From: Caballeronia humi
GTDB lineage: Bacteria; Pseudomonadota; Gammaproteobacteria; Burkholderiales; Burkholderiaceae
Length of the DNA stretch: 49,418 nt
Assembly (NCBI RefSeq): GCF_001544475.1
Contig: NZ_FCNW02000047.1
Location: 1-49,418, forward strand
Direction: 5' to 3'
In this document: one piece after another, positions 9,701 through 17,210 of the stretch
How positions within the stretch are numbered: the first letter of the stretch is position 1
How the letters are laid out: each line of letters opens with the position of its first letter
Notes under the pieces: generated by a model
Seen by the model: only the letters and a program-made list of their open reading frames with translations
What the model was told of the DNA's origin: nothing
Database searches by the model: none
Position numbers and translations under genes: made by a program

Positions 9701-10177
9701 GATGTAGGCAACCTCGCGCTGCAGCCGCTGGTTCAGTTCGACCAGAAAATTGGTCGTGCCGGCGGGCGTCCTGTCGATGCTGTCGACGAACGCCTTGAAG
9801 CGCGGCGTCATCTCGCGCTTGACGAGATACGGCGCGAGTTCCTCCGCGACGTGTGGCTCGTACTTGAACGGAAAATCCTCGGCGCTCGGCTCAAGGAAGA
9901 AGTCGAACGGGTTGTACACCGCCATCTCGACGACTAGATCAACCGTGATCTTGAACTCGCGCGTCTTCTCCGGAAAGACGAGGCGCGCCTGGTAGTTCGC
10001 GAACGCGTCCTGCTGCCAGTTGATGAAGTGATCGGCCGGCTCGACGCGCATCGAATACGACACGATCGGCGTGCGGCAATGGGGTGCGGGCCGCAGCCGC
10101 AGCGTTTGCGGCCCCAGCGCCACGAGGCGGTCATAACGGTAGTGCGTGATGTGGTTCAGCGCGACTCGGATCGACAC
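6725..10177 (-). CDS. Transglutaminase-like protein with DUF2126 C-terminal region
   Basis: 1150-residue protein, first gene of the minus-strand operon. Residues 1-250 are a transglutaminase module with Cys180 (GSCRDTSW), His229 (DLHAW) and Asp245 (GFDPTSG), so the triad is intact. From about 310 to the end is the large DUF2126 region, interrupted by a low-complexity Ala/Gly/Ser linker near residues 590-620. The family is widespread with ATP-grasp/Alpha-E genes, and the C-terminal part has no settled function. The start is GTG at 10177 with GAGGAG 6 nt upstream. Downstream genes overlap by 4 bp each, so all three proteins are probably made together. Confidence 0.9.
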   Translation of the reverse strand: MSIRVALNHITHYRYDRLVALGPQTLRLRPAPHCRTPIVSYSMRVEPADHFINWQQDAFANYQARLVFPEKTREFKITVDLVVEMAVYNPFDFFLEPSAEDFPFKYEPHVAEELAPYLVKREMTPRFKAFVDSIDRTPAGTTNFLVELNQRLQREVAYIIRMEPGVQTPEETLEKALGSCRDTSWLLVETLRQLGLAARFVSGYLIQLTPDQRSLDGPSGTEVDFTDLHAWCEVYLPGAGWIGFDPTSGLLAGEGHIPVACTPEPGSAAPISGAVDKSEVEFEHLMSVERVLETPRVTKPYSEEVWADVQAMGAKVDQRLDEMDVRLTMGGEPTFVAVRDRDAAEWNTDALGPTKRGYAVGLMDKLRARYGEGGFLHIGQGKWYPGEQLPRWAMSLYWRADGEPIWSNPSLFADEREPGNYTPADAERFITHLTQKLALDTKHIQPGYEDTFYYLWRERRLPVNVDPFESELDDELERVRLRRVFDAGLSKVTGYVLPITRERDLPMQPPRWVSGPWFFRDDRMYLIPGDSPMGYRLPLESLPWVSKGDYPYQHAHDPFAPPAPLRSAAELRMQYGGGTLAEGDVGTGEGATNAAGVAGAAAGPATSAQASRSPSRGESASWIRRTALCVETRDPARAAGPKVEAEAFGSGKSLLHVFMPPLTELDDYLDLIAAVEATSADLTMKVIIEGYPPPRDVRLKMLQVTPDPGVIEVNIHPASNWDQLVDHTEYLYQSAHETYLSTEKFMTDGRHTGTGGGNHFVLGGATPSDSPFLRRPDLLASLIGYFINHPSLSYLFSGLFLGPTSQAPRVDEARNDQLYELELAFHELQRQLDRLGGREGARIPPWLIDRTLRNLLIDVTGNTHRAEFCIDKLYSPDGPTGRLGLLELRGFEMPPHARMSLVQQLLLRTLVARFWDKPYTTRLTRWGTELHDRFLLGTFIRMDFDDVIAELNEAGYAFDAAWFAPHFEFRFPLVGAIQTSGIELTVRNALEPWHVMGEEGSVGGTVRYVDSSVERLEVHVLGLNDNRYVVTVNGAPLPMQPTGRASEHVAGVRFRAWEQSSALHPSIGVDAPLTFDVVDTWNSRSIGGCRYHVSHPGGRNYATFPVNAYEAESRRRARFFKTGHTPGRMEVGTAQRSLEFPFTLDLRRRR

Positions 10178-10228
10178 ACCTGGCTCCTCAACGAATTATT
10201 AGCAACGACGCCGTTGCGGTTCTGGCGG

Positions 10229-10256
10229 ATTGTACGTCTCAACCTGCGGCGGACAA
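10229..10256 (-). promoter_or_regulatory. Putative sigma-70 promoter of the transglutaminase operon
   Basis: On the minus strand TTGTCC (10256-10251), 16 bp, then TACAAT (10234-10229) resembles a sigma-70 promoter, about 50 bp upstream of the GTG at 10177. A short inverted repeat (GCAAC, 6 nt, GTTGC; 10202-10217) lies in the predicted leader. Confidence 0.45.
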
Positions 10257-10315
10257 TTTACCGAATGCTAAAAGTCACTGGACGGTTCACCGTGTGCAAA
10301 GCCACCAAAAATACG

Positions 10316-10331
10316 CGGCACGCGCCTTGCT
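10316..10331 (+). promoter_or_regulatory. Putative sigma-54 promoter upstream of the metallopeptidase gene
   Basis: CGGCACGCGCCTTGCT matches the sigma-54 consensus (TGGCACG, 4 nt, TTGC) with one difference at the first base. The GG (10317-10318) and GC (10329-10330) are spaced correctly. A start site near 10342 would leave a 33-nt leader before the ATG at 10375. No clear activator site was found upstream. Confidence 0.5.
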
Positions 10332-10374
10332 GACAGCGGTCAGACCGCCCTCTGTCCTTATCCCACTGTCTACC

Positions 10375-11577
10375 ATGAAAACATTTCACTGCGATCGCTG
10401 CCAACAGCACGTCTTCTTCGAAAACGTGAAATGCGAATCCTGCGCGGCGCTGCTCGGTTACGTGCCCGAGCTCGCCGAGGTCTGCGCATTCGAGCCGGCC
10501 GCCCAGGAAGGCGAAGGCGTGCCGCTCTGGGTCAATCTCCATGCGAGCGCGAACGGCGCGCTCTATAAACAATGCAATAACTACGCGTTGGAGAACGTCT
10601 GCAACTGGATGATGCCCGCCGATTCCCCGGACGTGCTCTGTCCCGCGTGCAACCTCAATCACACGATCCCCAATCTTTCCGTGCCGGAGAACCGCGTCTA
10701 CTGGTATCGGCTGGAAACGGCCAAGCGGCGTCTGCTCTACGCGCTCGCCGCGCTCGGGCTGCATGTCGAGTCGCGCAAGAGCGACCCGGTCACCGGCTTG
10801 CAGTTCGAGTTCATGGAAGATGGCGGCGTCGGCGAGAAAGTGCTGACCGGGCATGACAACGGCCTCATCACGATGAACATCGCCGAAGCCGACGACGCCC
10901 ATCGCGAGAAAACGCGCATGGAGATGGGCGAGCCGTACCGCACCTTGCTGGGGCATTTCCGGCATGAAATCGGCCACTACTATTTCGACCGCCTCATCAC
11001 CGGCACGCAGTGGGAGGAGCCGTTTCGCGAACTCTTCGGCGACGAGCGCGCGGACTACGGCGAGGCGCTCGCGGCGCACTACGAATCGGGACCGCCCGCT
11101 GACTGGGACATGTCCTACGTGAGCGCGTACGCGACGACGCATCCGTGGGAGGACTGGGCGGAGACGTGGGCGCACTACCTGCACATCGTCGATACGATCG
11201 ATACGGCGGCCGCATGCGGTCTGGAACTCAAGCCCGACGACGACAACGAGCCGACCCTCACCGACAGCTCGCCGATCGAAAGCGAAACCTTCGACAACCT
11301 GATGAAGCGCTGGTTTCCGCTGACATACGCGCTCAACAGCCTCAATCGCAGCCTGGGTCTCGCGGACGCGTATCCGTTCACGCTCGCGCCTGCGGTCATC
11401 GACAAATTGCGCTTCGTTCATAAGGTGATCGCGAAGGCGGGCGAAACGTCGCACGAGCCGGTACAGAAGCAGATCAGCGAGCCTGGCGTCGAAGTTGCGC
11501 AAGCGGACGTTGTCCAGGACGCGCCCGCTCCCGTGGACGCCGCAGCGAACCCGGAAGGTGGTACAGCAGTTGCTTGA
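10375..11577 (+). CDS. Putative zinc-binding metallopeptidase with N-terminal zinc ribbon
   Basis: 400 residues. The N-terminus has a zinc ribbon (CDRC at 6-9, CESC at 20-23) and a further CPAC pair at 89-92. The peptidase signature HEIGH is at 197-201, followed by an acidic stretch (ELFGDERADYGEAL) and a Trp-rich helix (WEDWAETWAHYLH). The last 40 residues are low complexity. The family (DUF2248 type) is found beside transglutaminase/ATP-grasp/Alpha-E genes and is predicted to be a peptidase of unknown substrate. It precedes the transglutaminase-like gene at 11642 by 64 bp, probably one unit, and has a sigma-54-like promoter in front. Confidence 0.85.
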   Translation: MKTFHCDRCQQHVFFENVKCESCAALLGYVPELAEVCAFEPAAQEGEGVPLWVNLHASANGALYKQCNNYALENVCNWMMPADSPDVLCPACNLNHTIPNLSVPENRVYWYRLETAKRRLLYALAALGLHVESRKSDPVTGLQFEFMEDGGVGEKVLTGHDNGLITMNIAEADDAHREKTRMEMGEPYRTLLGHFRHEIGHYYFDRLITGTQWEEPFRELFGDERADYGEALAAHYESGPPADWDMSYVSAYATTHPWEDWAETWAHYLHIVDTIDTAAACGLELKPDDDNEPTLTDSSPIESETFDNLMKRWFPLTYALNSLNRSLGLADAYPFTLAPAVIDKLRFVHKVIAKAGETSHEPVQKQISEPGVEVAQADVVQDAPAPVDAAANPEGGTAVA

Positions 11578-11641
11578 TTGCAAAAGCCGCGAGCGGCATC
11601 TTTTGTGATCTTCATCCTGCACAACCTGAAAGGGCACTTCG

Positions 11642-12448
11642 ATGAGACTGCGCGTTGGTTACGAACTGGTTTTCGAGTGTCCGCAGCCAACGCCGATGTT
11701 GCTGATGCTCAACACGCATTACTCGCGTGCGCAGGACATGCTCGTGCCGGATCACATCTATACCAATCCGCTCGTCCCGCTGCGGCAATACCAGGACGTG
11801 TTCGGCAATCTCTGCACGCGGCTGACCGCGCCGCCCGGCGTGCTCACGCTCTCCGCACGCGGCGTGTTCGAAGTCCCGCCGCATCACGAGCTGCCCGACC
11901 TGAACGGCTATCAGCACAGCATCGAAGAGTTGCCCGACGAGTGCATGGTCTACCTGCTCGGTAGCCGCTATTGCGAGACGGATCTCCTGTCGAACGCCGC
12001 GTGGCAGATGTTCGGCCAAATGCCGCTCGGGCGCGATCGCGTGCAGGCGATCTGCAACTACGTGCACAACCATATTCACTTCGACTACAACTGCGCACGG
12101 CCGACCAAGACCGCCTTCGAAACCTGGAGGGACGGCGTGGGCGTCTGCCGAGACTACGCGCATCTCGCCGTCGCGCTGTGCCGCGCGATGAACATTCCGG
12201 CGCGCTACTGCACCGGCTACATCAGCGACGTGGGCCTGCCGCCGCCCTACGCGCCGATGGACTTCTGCGCGTGGTTCGAGGCGTATCTCGGCGGCACGTG
12301 GCACACGTTCGACCCGCGCAACAACGCGCCGCGCACAGGACGCATCCTGATGGCACGCGGCCGCGATGCCGCCGATGTCGCGATCAGCAACACGTTCGGG
12401 ACATCGCTGCTGCGCAGCTTTCTGGTCGTCTGCGAACCGGATTCCTGA
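11642..12448 (+). CDS. Transglutaminase-like protein lacking the usual catalytic histidine
   Basis: 268 residues: an N-terminal transglutaminase-associated domain (1-110) and a core with the Cys at 169 (GVGVCRDYAH) and the Asp at 224 (HTFDPRNN). In most relatives the middle element is D-x-H-A-W; here it is DFCAW, so Cys209 sits where the catalytic His is expected. My recollection is that close relatives of this subfamily often carry Ser there, so this may be a subfamily trait rather than a lesion. It could be an inactive or altered enzyme, or a peptide-binding subunit. The ribosome-binding site is a modest AAGGG. Convergent with the Alpha-E gene. Confidence 0.82.
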   Translation: MRLRVGYELVFECPQPTPMLLMLNTHYSRAQDMLVPDHIYTNPLVPLRQYQDVFGNLCTRLTAPPGVLTLSARGVFEVPPHHELPDLNGYQHSIEELPDECMVYLLGSRYCETDLLSNAAWQMFGQMPLGRDRVQAICNYVHNHIHFDYNCARPTKTAFETWRDGVGVCRDYAHLAVALCRAMNIPARYCTGYISDVGLPPPYAPMDFCAWFEAYLGGTWHTFDPRNNAPRTGRILMARGRDAADVAISNTFGTSLLRSFLVVCEPDS

Positions 12449-12464
12449 ACGCGTTGCCGCGGCT

Positions 12465-13487
12465 TCACGGCACCGGCGGCACAGATTCCAGCTTCTGCGT
12501 CTGCCCTTCTTGCGACTGCGATTGCGACTGAGCGCCTGGGTCCGGTGCAAGCGGCACCAGGAAGTCACGGCTGATGCGGCTCGCGAGGTCGTTCACACGT
12601 GCAAGAAAATCGACGAGATAGGCATGCAGTCCGCTATCCATGATGTCCTGGATACGGCCTTCGGCAAGTTCCTGACACAATGCCACCGCGAGCCTCGACG
12701 TCTCCGAACTGCGGCCGTTCATCACGCGTCCGATCAGGTGCTGCACTTCCGCGATACTCGCCGCAAGCGAACGCGGCCAGTCGACGTACAGAATCAGCAG
12801 CCCCGCGACGCGCTCGGGCGTAATCACATCGCGATACACCTTGCGATACACCTCGAAACCCGACACCGAACGCAGCACCGCCGTCCAGTGGTAATAATCG
12901 AACGGCTGCGCCGAGGTATCCGCGCGCTGCTCCAGCATCTCGAACTTCACATCGAGAATGCGCGCCGTGTTGTCCGCGCGTTCGATGAAGGTGCCAAGGC
13001 GCATGAACCAGAACGCGTCGTCTTTCACCAGCGTGCCAAGCTGCACGCCGCGCGACAGGTGCGAGCGGAACTTGACCCATTCGAGAAACTCGTAGGGATC
13101 GCGTTCGAGCACGCCGTCGGCTAGCAGGCGCTGCGCATCGAGCCACGTCGTGTTGAGGCTTTCCCATAGTTCGCTGTTGGTCGAGCTGCGCACGGCGCGC
13201 GCGTTCTCGCGAGCCGCGCGCAGGCAGCTCATGATCGACGACGGATTCGACAGGTCGCGCGCCATGAAATCGATCACGTCGCGGTTGCTCATGCCCTGAT
13301 GCCCGGCGGCGTAATCGCCGGAGAGCTCGGAGATCGACAGCATCGCGCGCCATCCCAGTTCCGCGTATTCGTCGGATTGGGGCAGCAGCGACAACTGGTA
13401 ATTCGCGTCGAGCATCCGGGCGGTATTTTCGGCGCGCTCGGTATAGCGCGCCATCCAGAAAAGATGATCCGCGGTACGGCTCAGCAT
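12465..13487 (-). CDS. Alpha-E domain protein
   Basis: 340-residue, largely helical protein of the Alpha-E (DUF403) family. The signature start LSRTADHLFWMARYTERAENTAR is present (key residues FW, R, ERAENTAR), and a second block HWTAVLRSVSGFEVYRK follows. Biochemical function is not established; genomic context ties it to circularly permuted ATP-grasp ligases. It follows the ATP-grasp gene at 13549 by 61 bp and would share its promoter. The C-terminal 20 residues are a Ser/Gln repeat (QSQSQSQ). It parallels the fused C-terminal half of the 877-residue protein at 4095-6728. Confidence 0.88.
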   Translation of the reverse strand: MLSRTADHLFWMARYTERAENTARMLDANYQLSLLPQSDEYAELGWRAMLSISELSGDYAAGHQGMSNRDVIDFMARDLSNPSSIMSCLRAARENARAVRSSTNSELWESLNTTWLDAQRLLADGVLERDPYEFLEWVKFRSHLSRGVQLGTLVKDDAFWFMRLGTFIERADNTARILDVKFEMLEQRADTSAQPFDYYHWTAVLRSVSGFEVYRKVYRDVITPERVAGLLILYVDWPRSLAASIAEVQHLIGRVMNGRSSETSRLAVALCQELAEGRIQDIMDSGLHAYLVDFLARVNDLASRISRDFLVPLAPDPGAQSQSQSQEGQTQKLESVPPVP

Positions 13488-13548
13488 GGGTGGTCCGGTC
13501 CTCTTGTTCGACTCTTGTTGAATGGTCCGACGTGTTCTTTCCAGCGTC

Positions 13549-15021
13549 TCAGCGCTCGAGCACCCACGTATCCTTCGTGCCGCCGCCCTGCGACGAGTTC
13601 ACGACGAGCGACCCTTCGCGCAGCGCGACGCGCGTGAGTCCGCCCGGCACCATGCGCACCTGGTTGCCCGACAGCACGAACGGCCGCAAGTCGATATGGC
13701 GCGGCGCGATGCCCGCTTCCACGTAGGTCGGACAGGTTGAGAGCGCGAGCGTCGGCTGGGCGATGTACTTCGCCGGATTGGCGACGAGCGCCGCGCGGAA
13801 CGCCTCGATCTCTGCTTTCGTCGATGCCGGCCCGACGAGCATGCCATAGCCGCCCGCGCCGTGCGTTTCCTTCACGACCAGATCGTGCAGGTTGTCGAGC
13901 ACGTGACCGAGATCGTCGGCCTTGCGGCACATCCACGTCGGCACGTTGTTGAGGATCGGTTCCTCACCGAGGTAGAAGCGCACCATGTCCGGCACGTAGG
14001 GGTAGATCGACTTGTCGTCGGCGATGCCGGTGCCCACCGCGTTGCACAGCGACACGTTGCCCGCGCGATACGCGGCGATCAGGCCCGGCACGCCGAGCGT
14101 CGAATCCGCGCGGAAGACGTTCGGGTCGAGGAAGTCGTCATCGAGGCGCCGGTAGATCACGTCGACGCGCTGCGGACCCTGCGTCGTGCGCATGTAGACG
14201 TGATCGTTATCGACGAAGAGGTCCTGCCCTTCGACCAGCTCTACGCCCATCTGCTGCGCAAGGAACGCGTGCTCGAAGTACGCCGAGTTGTACATGCCCG
14301 GCGTCAGGACGACGATACCGGGGTTGTCGACGCCATCGGGTGCGGCGGCGCGCAGTGTATCGAGCAACAGGTCGGGATAGTGCGCGACGGGCGCCACGCG
14401 GTTGCGCGCGAAAAGATCGGGGAAGAGCCGCATCATCATCTTGCGGTTCTCGAGCATGTACGACACGCCCGACGGCACGCGCAGGTTGTCCTCGAGCACG
14501 TAGAACTCGCCCTGCCCCGCCCGCACGATGTCGATGCCCGCGATATGCGCATAAATATCGCGCACCACGTTCACGCCGACCATCTCCGGCCGGTACTGCG
14601 CGTTGTTCAGGATCTGCTCGGCGGGAATGATGCCCGCGCGGATGATCTCCTGCTCGTGATACACGTCGTGGATGAAGCGATTGAGCGCATTCACGCGCTG
14701 TCGCAGGCCGCGTTCGAGCGCCGCCCATTCAGCGGCGGGAAAGATGCGCGGGATCACGTCGAAGGGAATCGTGCGCTCGGCATCGACGCCGGGCTCGTCC
14801 TTCGCGCCATACACGGCGAACGTGATGCCGACGCGCCGGAAGTTGAGGTCCGCCTCGGCGCGCTTGTTGCGGATCTGCTGCTCGCTTTGCGTCGCGAGCC
14901 AGTTCATGAATTCAAGGTAGTGCGAGCGCGGATCGCCCGCACCGCGAAATGCCGCGGGCGGCACGCCGGCCGCCTGCAAGTCGGATCGCTCGAACATCTC
15001 GTTGAAGAATGCTTGCGTCAT
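13549..15021 (-). CDS. Circularly permuted ATP-grasp type 2 protein
   Basis: 490-residue stand-alone ATP-grasp ligase-like enzyme. It shares key blocks with the N-terminal half of the protein at 4095-6728: FAVYGAKDEPG, IPFDVIPR, VLEDNLRVPSGVSYMLEN, ELVEGQDLFVDND, and KETHGAGGYGMLVGP near residue 395 (a glycine-rich ATP-binding loop). I start it at the ATG at 15021 because GGAAGA precedes it; an in-frame ATG at 15036 is possible. It leads a two-gene operon with the Alpha-E gene. Upstream lie sigma-54 and NtrC-like elements, so expression is probably raised under nitrogen limitation. Confidence 0.88.
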   Translation of the reverse strand: MTQAFFNEMFERSDLQAAGVPPAAFRGAGDPRSHYLEFMNWLATQSEQQIRNKRAEADLNFRRVGITFAVYGAKDEPGVDAERTIPFDVIPRIFPAAEWAALERGLRQRVNALNRFIHDVYHEQEIIRAGIIPAEQILNNAQYRPEMVGVNVVRDIYAHIAGIDIVRAGQGEFYVLEDNLRVPSGVSYMLENRKMMMRLFPDLFARNRVAPVAHYPDLLLDTLRAAAPDGVDNPGIVVLTPGMYNSAYFEHAFLAQQMGVELVEGQDLFVDNDHVYMRTTQGPQRVDVIYRRLDDDFLDPNVFRADSTLGVPGLIAAYRAGNVSLCNAVGTGIADDKSIYPYVPDMVRFYLGEEPILNNVPTWMCRKADDLGHVLDNLHDLVVKETHGAGGYGMLVGPASTKAEIEAFRAALVANPAKYIAQPTLALSTCPTYVEAGIAPRHIDLRPFVLSGNQVRMVPGGLTRVALREGSLVVNSSQGGGTKDTWVLER

Positions 15022-15253
15022 AAACCGGTCTTCCATGTGAAGTGCCTGCCGGATCGACTCCGGCCTTCTTGTGCCTGCCTGGCTTCAGTACGCGCGCAAC
15101 CGGTGCACCGGCTTGGGGCCGGCGCTTCATGTGCGGCGCGTGCCCAAAGCGCGATGCACATATTCTTCCCCGACAAAAAGAGCGAGAACGTGCGATGCAC
15201 AACGCGTTGCGCCATCCATCGCCGCGTCCGGTCGATTTAACTCTTTGGTTAAA

Positions 15254-15268
15254 GCAACAAGCGCGCCA
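15254..15268 (-). promoter_or_regulatory. Putative sigma-54 promoter of the ATP-grasp/Alpha-E operon
   Basis: The minus strand reads TGGCGCGCTTGTTGC, a full match to TGGCRCG, 4 nt, TTGC, with the invariant GG (15267-15266) and GC (15255-15254) correctly spaced and T following. Transcription would start near 15242. Confidence 0.65.
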
Positions 15269-15357
15269 TGCCAACGTGTTCATAAGGGGCGGCGCAGACG
15301 CGGCTTGGCTCGCAGCGGATTGCACCAGCGACCGTGGATCGCGTGTAATTAAACCGA

Positions 15358-15374
15358 TGCACCAGCACGGGGCA
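15358..15374. promoter_or_regulatory. NtrC-like enhancer site
   Basis: TGCACCAGCACGGGGCA is a near-palindrome matching TGCACC, 5 nt, GGTGCA with one difference. Its centre lies about 120 bp upstream of the predicted sigma-54 start, a normal distance for NtrC. A second half-site (TGCACC at 15331) lies about 27 bp nearer. Confidence 0.5.
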
Positions 15375-15435
15375 TGGTGTGCACCCGGCTTCGCTTTATC
15401 CTTAATGTTCGTCAATTTCCCTGACCGAGGCACTC

Positions 15436-16266
15436 ATGACCGGCGCGCTCTCTTTGCCAGAATCGTTCGACTTTGAAGGCCAGATGGTCCGCTTCGGCGT
15501 GATCGGGTCTGGCGAGCCGATGGTGTTCGTCCACGGCACGCCGTTTTCGTCGCAAGTGTGGCGACGCATCGCGCCCATCGCGGCACGCACGCGGCGCGTC
15601 TTCTATTTCGACCTGCTCGGATACGGCATATCGGAGCAGCGCGATGGGCAGGACGTGTCGCTCGGCGTGCAGAACCGGCTCCTCGCCGCGCTGCTCGCGC
15701 ACTGGCGGATCGAAAGGCCCGACGTCGTCGCCCACGACTTCGGCGGCGCGACGGCGCTGCGGGCCGCGCTCCTGAACGGCTGCGAATACCGGTCGCTGCT
15801 GCTGATCGATCCGGTCGCGGTCGCGCCGTGGGGTTCACCGTTCGTGCGACACGTGCGCCAGCACGAGGCGGCGTTCGCGGGTGTGCCGCCGTACATCCAT
15901 CAGGCGATGCTCGACGCTTATCTGCAAGGCGCCGTGCACCGTCCGCTCGATGCCCGGACGCTGCGCATCCATTCGTCGCCGTGGACGGGGGCGACGGGGC
16001 AAGCGGCGTTTTATCGGCAGATCGCGCAGATGGACCAGCGCTACACCGACGAAGTCGAGCCGAGGTACGGGACGCTGCGTTGCCCGGTATCGATCCTGTG
16101 GGGCGAGGAGGACGGCTGGATTCCAATAGAGCGCGGCGAAATGCTGTCGGCGATGATTCCGGGCGCGCGCTTCACGCGGGTGGCTGGCTCAGGTCATTTG
16201 ATGCAGGAGGACGCGCCGGAAGCGATCGTCGGAGAGTTGCTTGCCTTCATGCAGCCGGAAACCTGA
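15436..16266 (+). CDS. Alpha/beta-fold hydrolase with Asp nucleophile motif
   Basis: 276 residues. The oxyanion-side motif VHGTPF is at 32-37, the nucleophile elbow reads AHDFGGAT with Asp101 in the position used by haloalkane dehalogenases and epoxide hydrolases, an acidic WGEEDGW follows, and the catalytic His is about residue 254 (SGHLMQED). This suggests hydrolysis through an Asp-linked intermediate, but the substrate is unknown. The start ATG has a weak GAGGC site. No operon partner is evident; the receiver protein follows after about 190 bp. Confidence 0.85.
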   Translation: MTGALSLPESFDFEGQMVRFGVIGSGEPMVFVHGTPFSSQVWRRIAPIAARTRRVFYFDLLGYGISEQRDGQDVSLGVQNRLLAALLAHWRIERPDVVAHDFGGATALRAALLNGCEYRSLLLIDPVAVAPWGSPFVRHVRQHEAAFAGVPPYIHQAMLDAYLQGAVHRPLDARTLRIHSSPWTGATGQAAFYRQIAQMDQRYTDEVEPRYGTLRCPVSILWGEEDGWIPIERGEMLSAMIPGARFTRVAGSGHLMQEDAPEAIVGELLAFMQPET

Positions 16267-16459
16267 ACGCGACCCTGGCCCAGATAGTGCATTTCCCACC
16301 CACCTGAAAGCGGCGCGCACGTCCAGACGGGCCGCGCCCCCGATAAATGCCCCGGCGCAGTGCGTTCGTCATCCAAGCTGGTGCACGATGCTGCTGCGAT
16401 GCACAAGAACGGCATCCGTTGAAGTTAAAAATGCCATCCCCGACCCTGACGAGGATTAC

Positions 16460-16915
16460 GTGAACAATCGCGCGTCCGAACCGAGCCTGGCACGATATGC
16501 ACTCTGGAATCGCAAGCACAAACGCAACACGTCGAAGTCGAAACGCGTACTCGTCGCCGATGCCGACAAGGCGCTCGGCGAGTCGCTCGTATCGTTGTTT
16601 GCGCTGAAGGGATTTGCCACGCAGTACGCGCTCGACGTAGCGTCGCTACGAACGATCGTTCGAACGTGGCAACCGCAGGTGATCTTTCTCGACACGCGCA
16701 TCGGCGCGTGCGGCAACTACGCGCTCGTGCGCGAACTGCACGCGATCAACGACGAACCGGCGAGTCACATCATCGCGATGAGCGGGTTTTTGCCGGAGGA
16801 GCCGGTTAATCTGCTGAAGGAGGCGGGCTACGACGGACATTGCCGGCGGCCGTGCGCCGTCTGGCAAATGACCGATCTGCTCGATGAAGCCTTCGCGCCC
16901 GGGACGCCGCGCTGA
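16460..16915 (+). CDS. Stand-alone receiver (response regulator) protein
   Basis: 151 residues from a GTG preceded by GAGG; an in-frame ATG at 16388 would add 24 residues. Residues 25-145 are a CheY-like receiver: acidic pair in VLVADADK, phosphorylatable Asp in FLDTRIG, Ser in AMSG. The usual Lys near the end is replaced: the sequence reads CRRPC, with Arg before the Pro. No output domain is present, so it may act by protein contact. No histidine kinase is adjacent. Confidence 0.75.
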   Translation: MNNRASEPSLARYALWNRKHKRNTSKSKRVLVADADKALGESLVSLFALKGFATQYALDVASLRTIVRTWQPQVIFLDTRIGACGNYALVRELHAINDEPASHIIAMSGFLPEEPVNLLKEAGYDGHCRRPCAVWQMTDLLDEAFAPGTPR

Positions 16916-16918
16916 GGT

Positions 16919-17158
16919 TCAATTGGCGCGATGCTGGGCGACGCTCGTCGCCTCTTGCGATGGCGGCTGCGGTTGCGGCGTGAGTGCGAAGCCAGCGGGA
17001 GCCGCATCGCTCGCGGCAACGGTTCTTTCGACGGTGCCCGGATCGGTCACCTGCGCGTGCTTGCCGCCGCCTCCGTAGCTCACGATCATGAGCGTTGCGA
17101 ACACGGCGACGCCGACCAGAACCGCTACAACGGCAAATCCCTGACTCTTCTTCCGCAT
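16919..17158 (-). CDS. Small membrane-anchored hypothetical protein
   Basis: 79 residues: a basic start (MRKKSQ), one hydrophobic segment at about 7-28, then a polar Pro/Gln-rich tail. GGAAG precedes the ATG at a good distance. The tail would face the periplasm. Stop codon lies three bases from the convergent receiver gene. Function not recognised. Confidence 0.6.
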   Translation of the reverse strand: MRKKSQGFAVVAVLVGVAVFATLMIVSYGGGGKHAQVTDPGTVERTVAASDAAPAGFALTPQPQPPSQEATSVAQHRAN

Positions 17159-17210
17159 ATTTCTTCCCGATTCCGATTCGATATTTTCACGCGCATCTTA
17201 AACACAACCC

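Larger units (their letters stand above)
15022..15435. other. Divergent intergenic control region
   Basis: About 400 bp between the ATP-grasp operon (minus) and the alpha/beta hydrolase gene (plus). It holds the sigma-54-like promoter and NtrC-like site listed separately, and no supportable gene. If the sigma-54 promoter is right, the ATP-grasp mRNA has an unusually long leader of about 220 nt. Confidence 0.6.

Noticed and set aside
8510..9937. Long plus-strand open frame across the DUF2126 gene
   Set aside because: Same shadow effect; no recognisable domain and no ribosome site.
13861..15240. Plus-strand open frame across the ATP-grasp gene
   Set aside because: Shadow of a strongly supported gene; composition is not protein-like.
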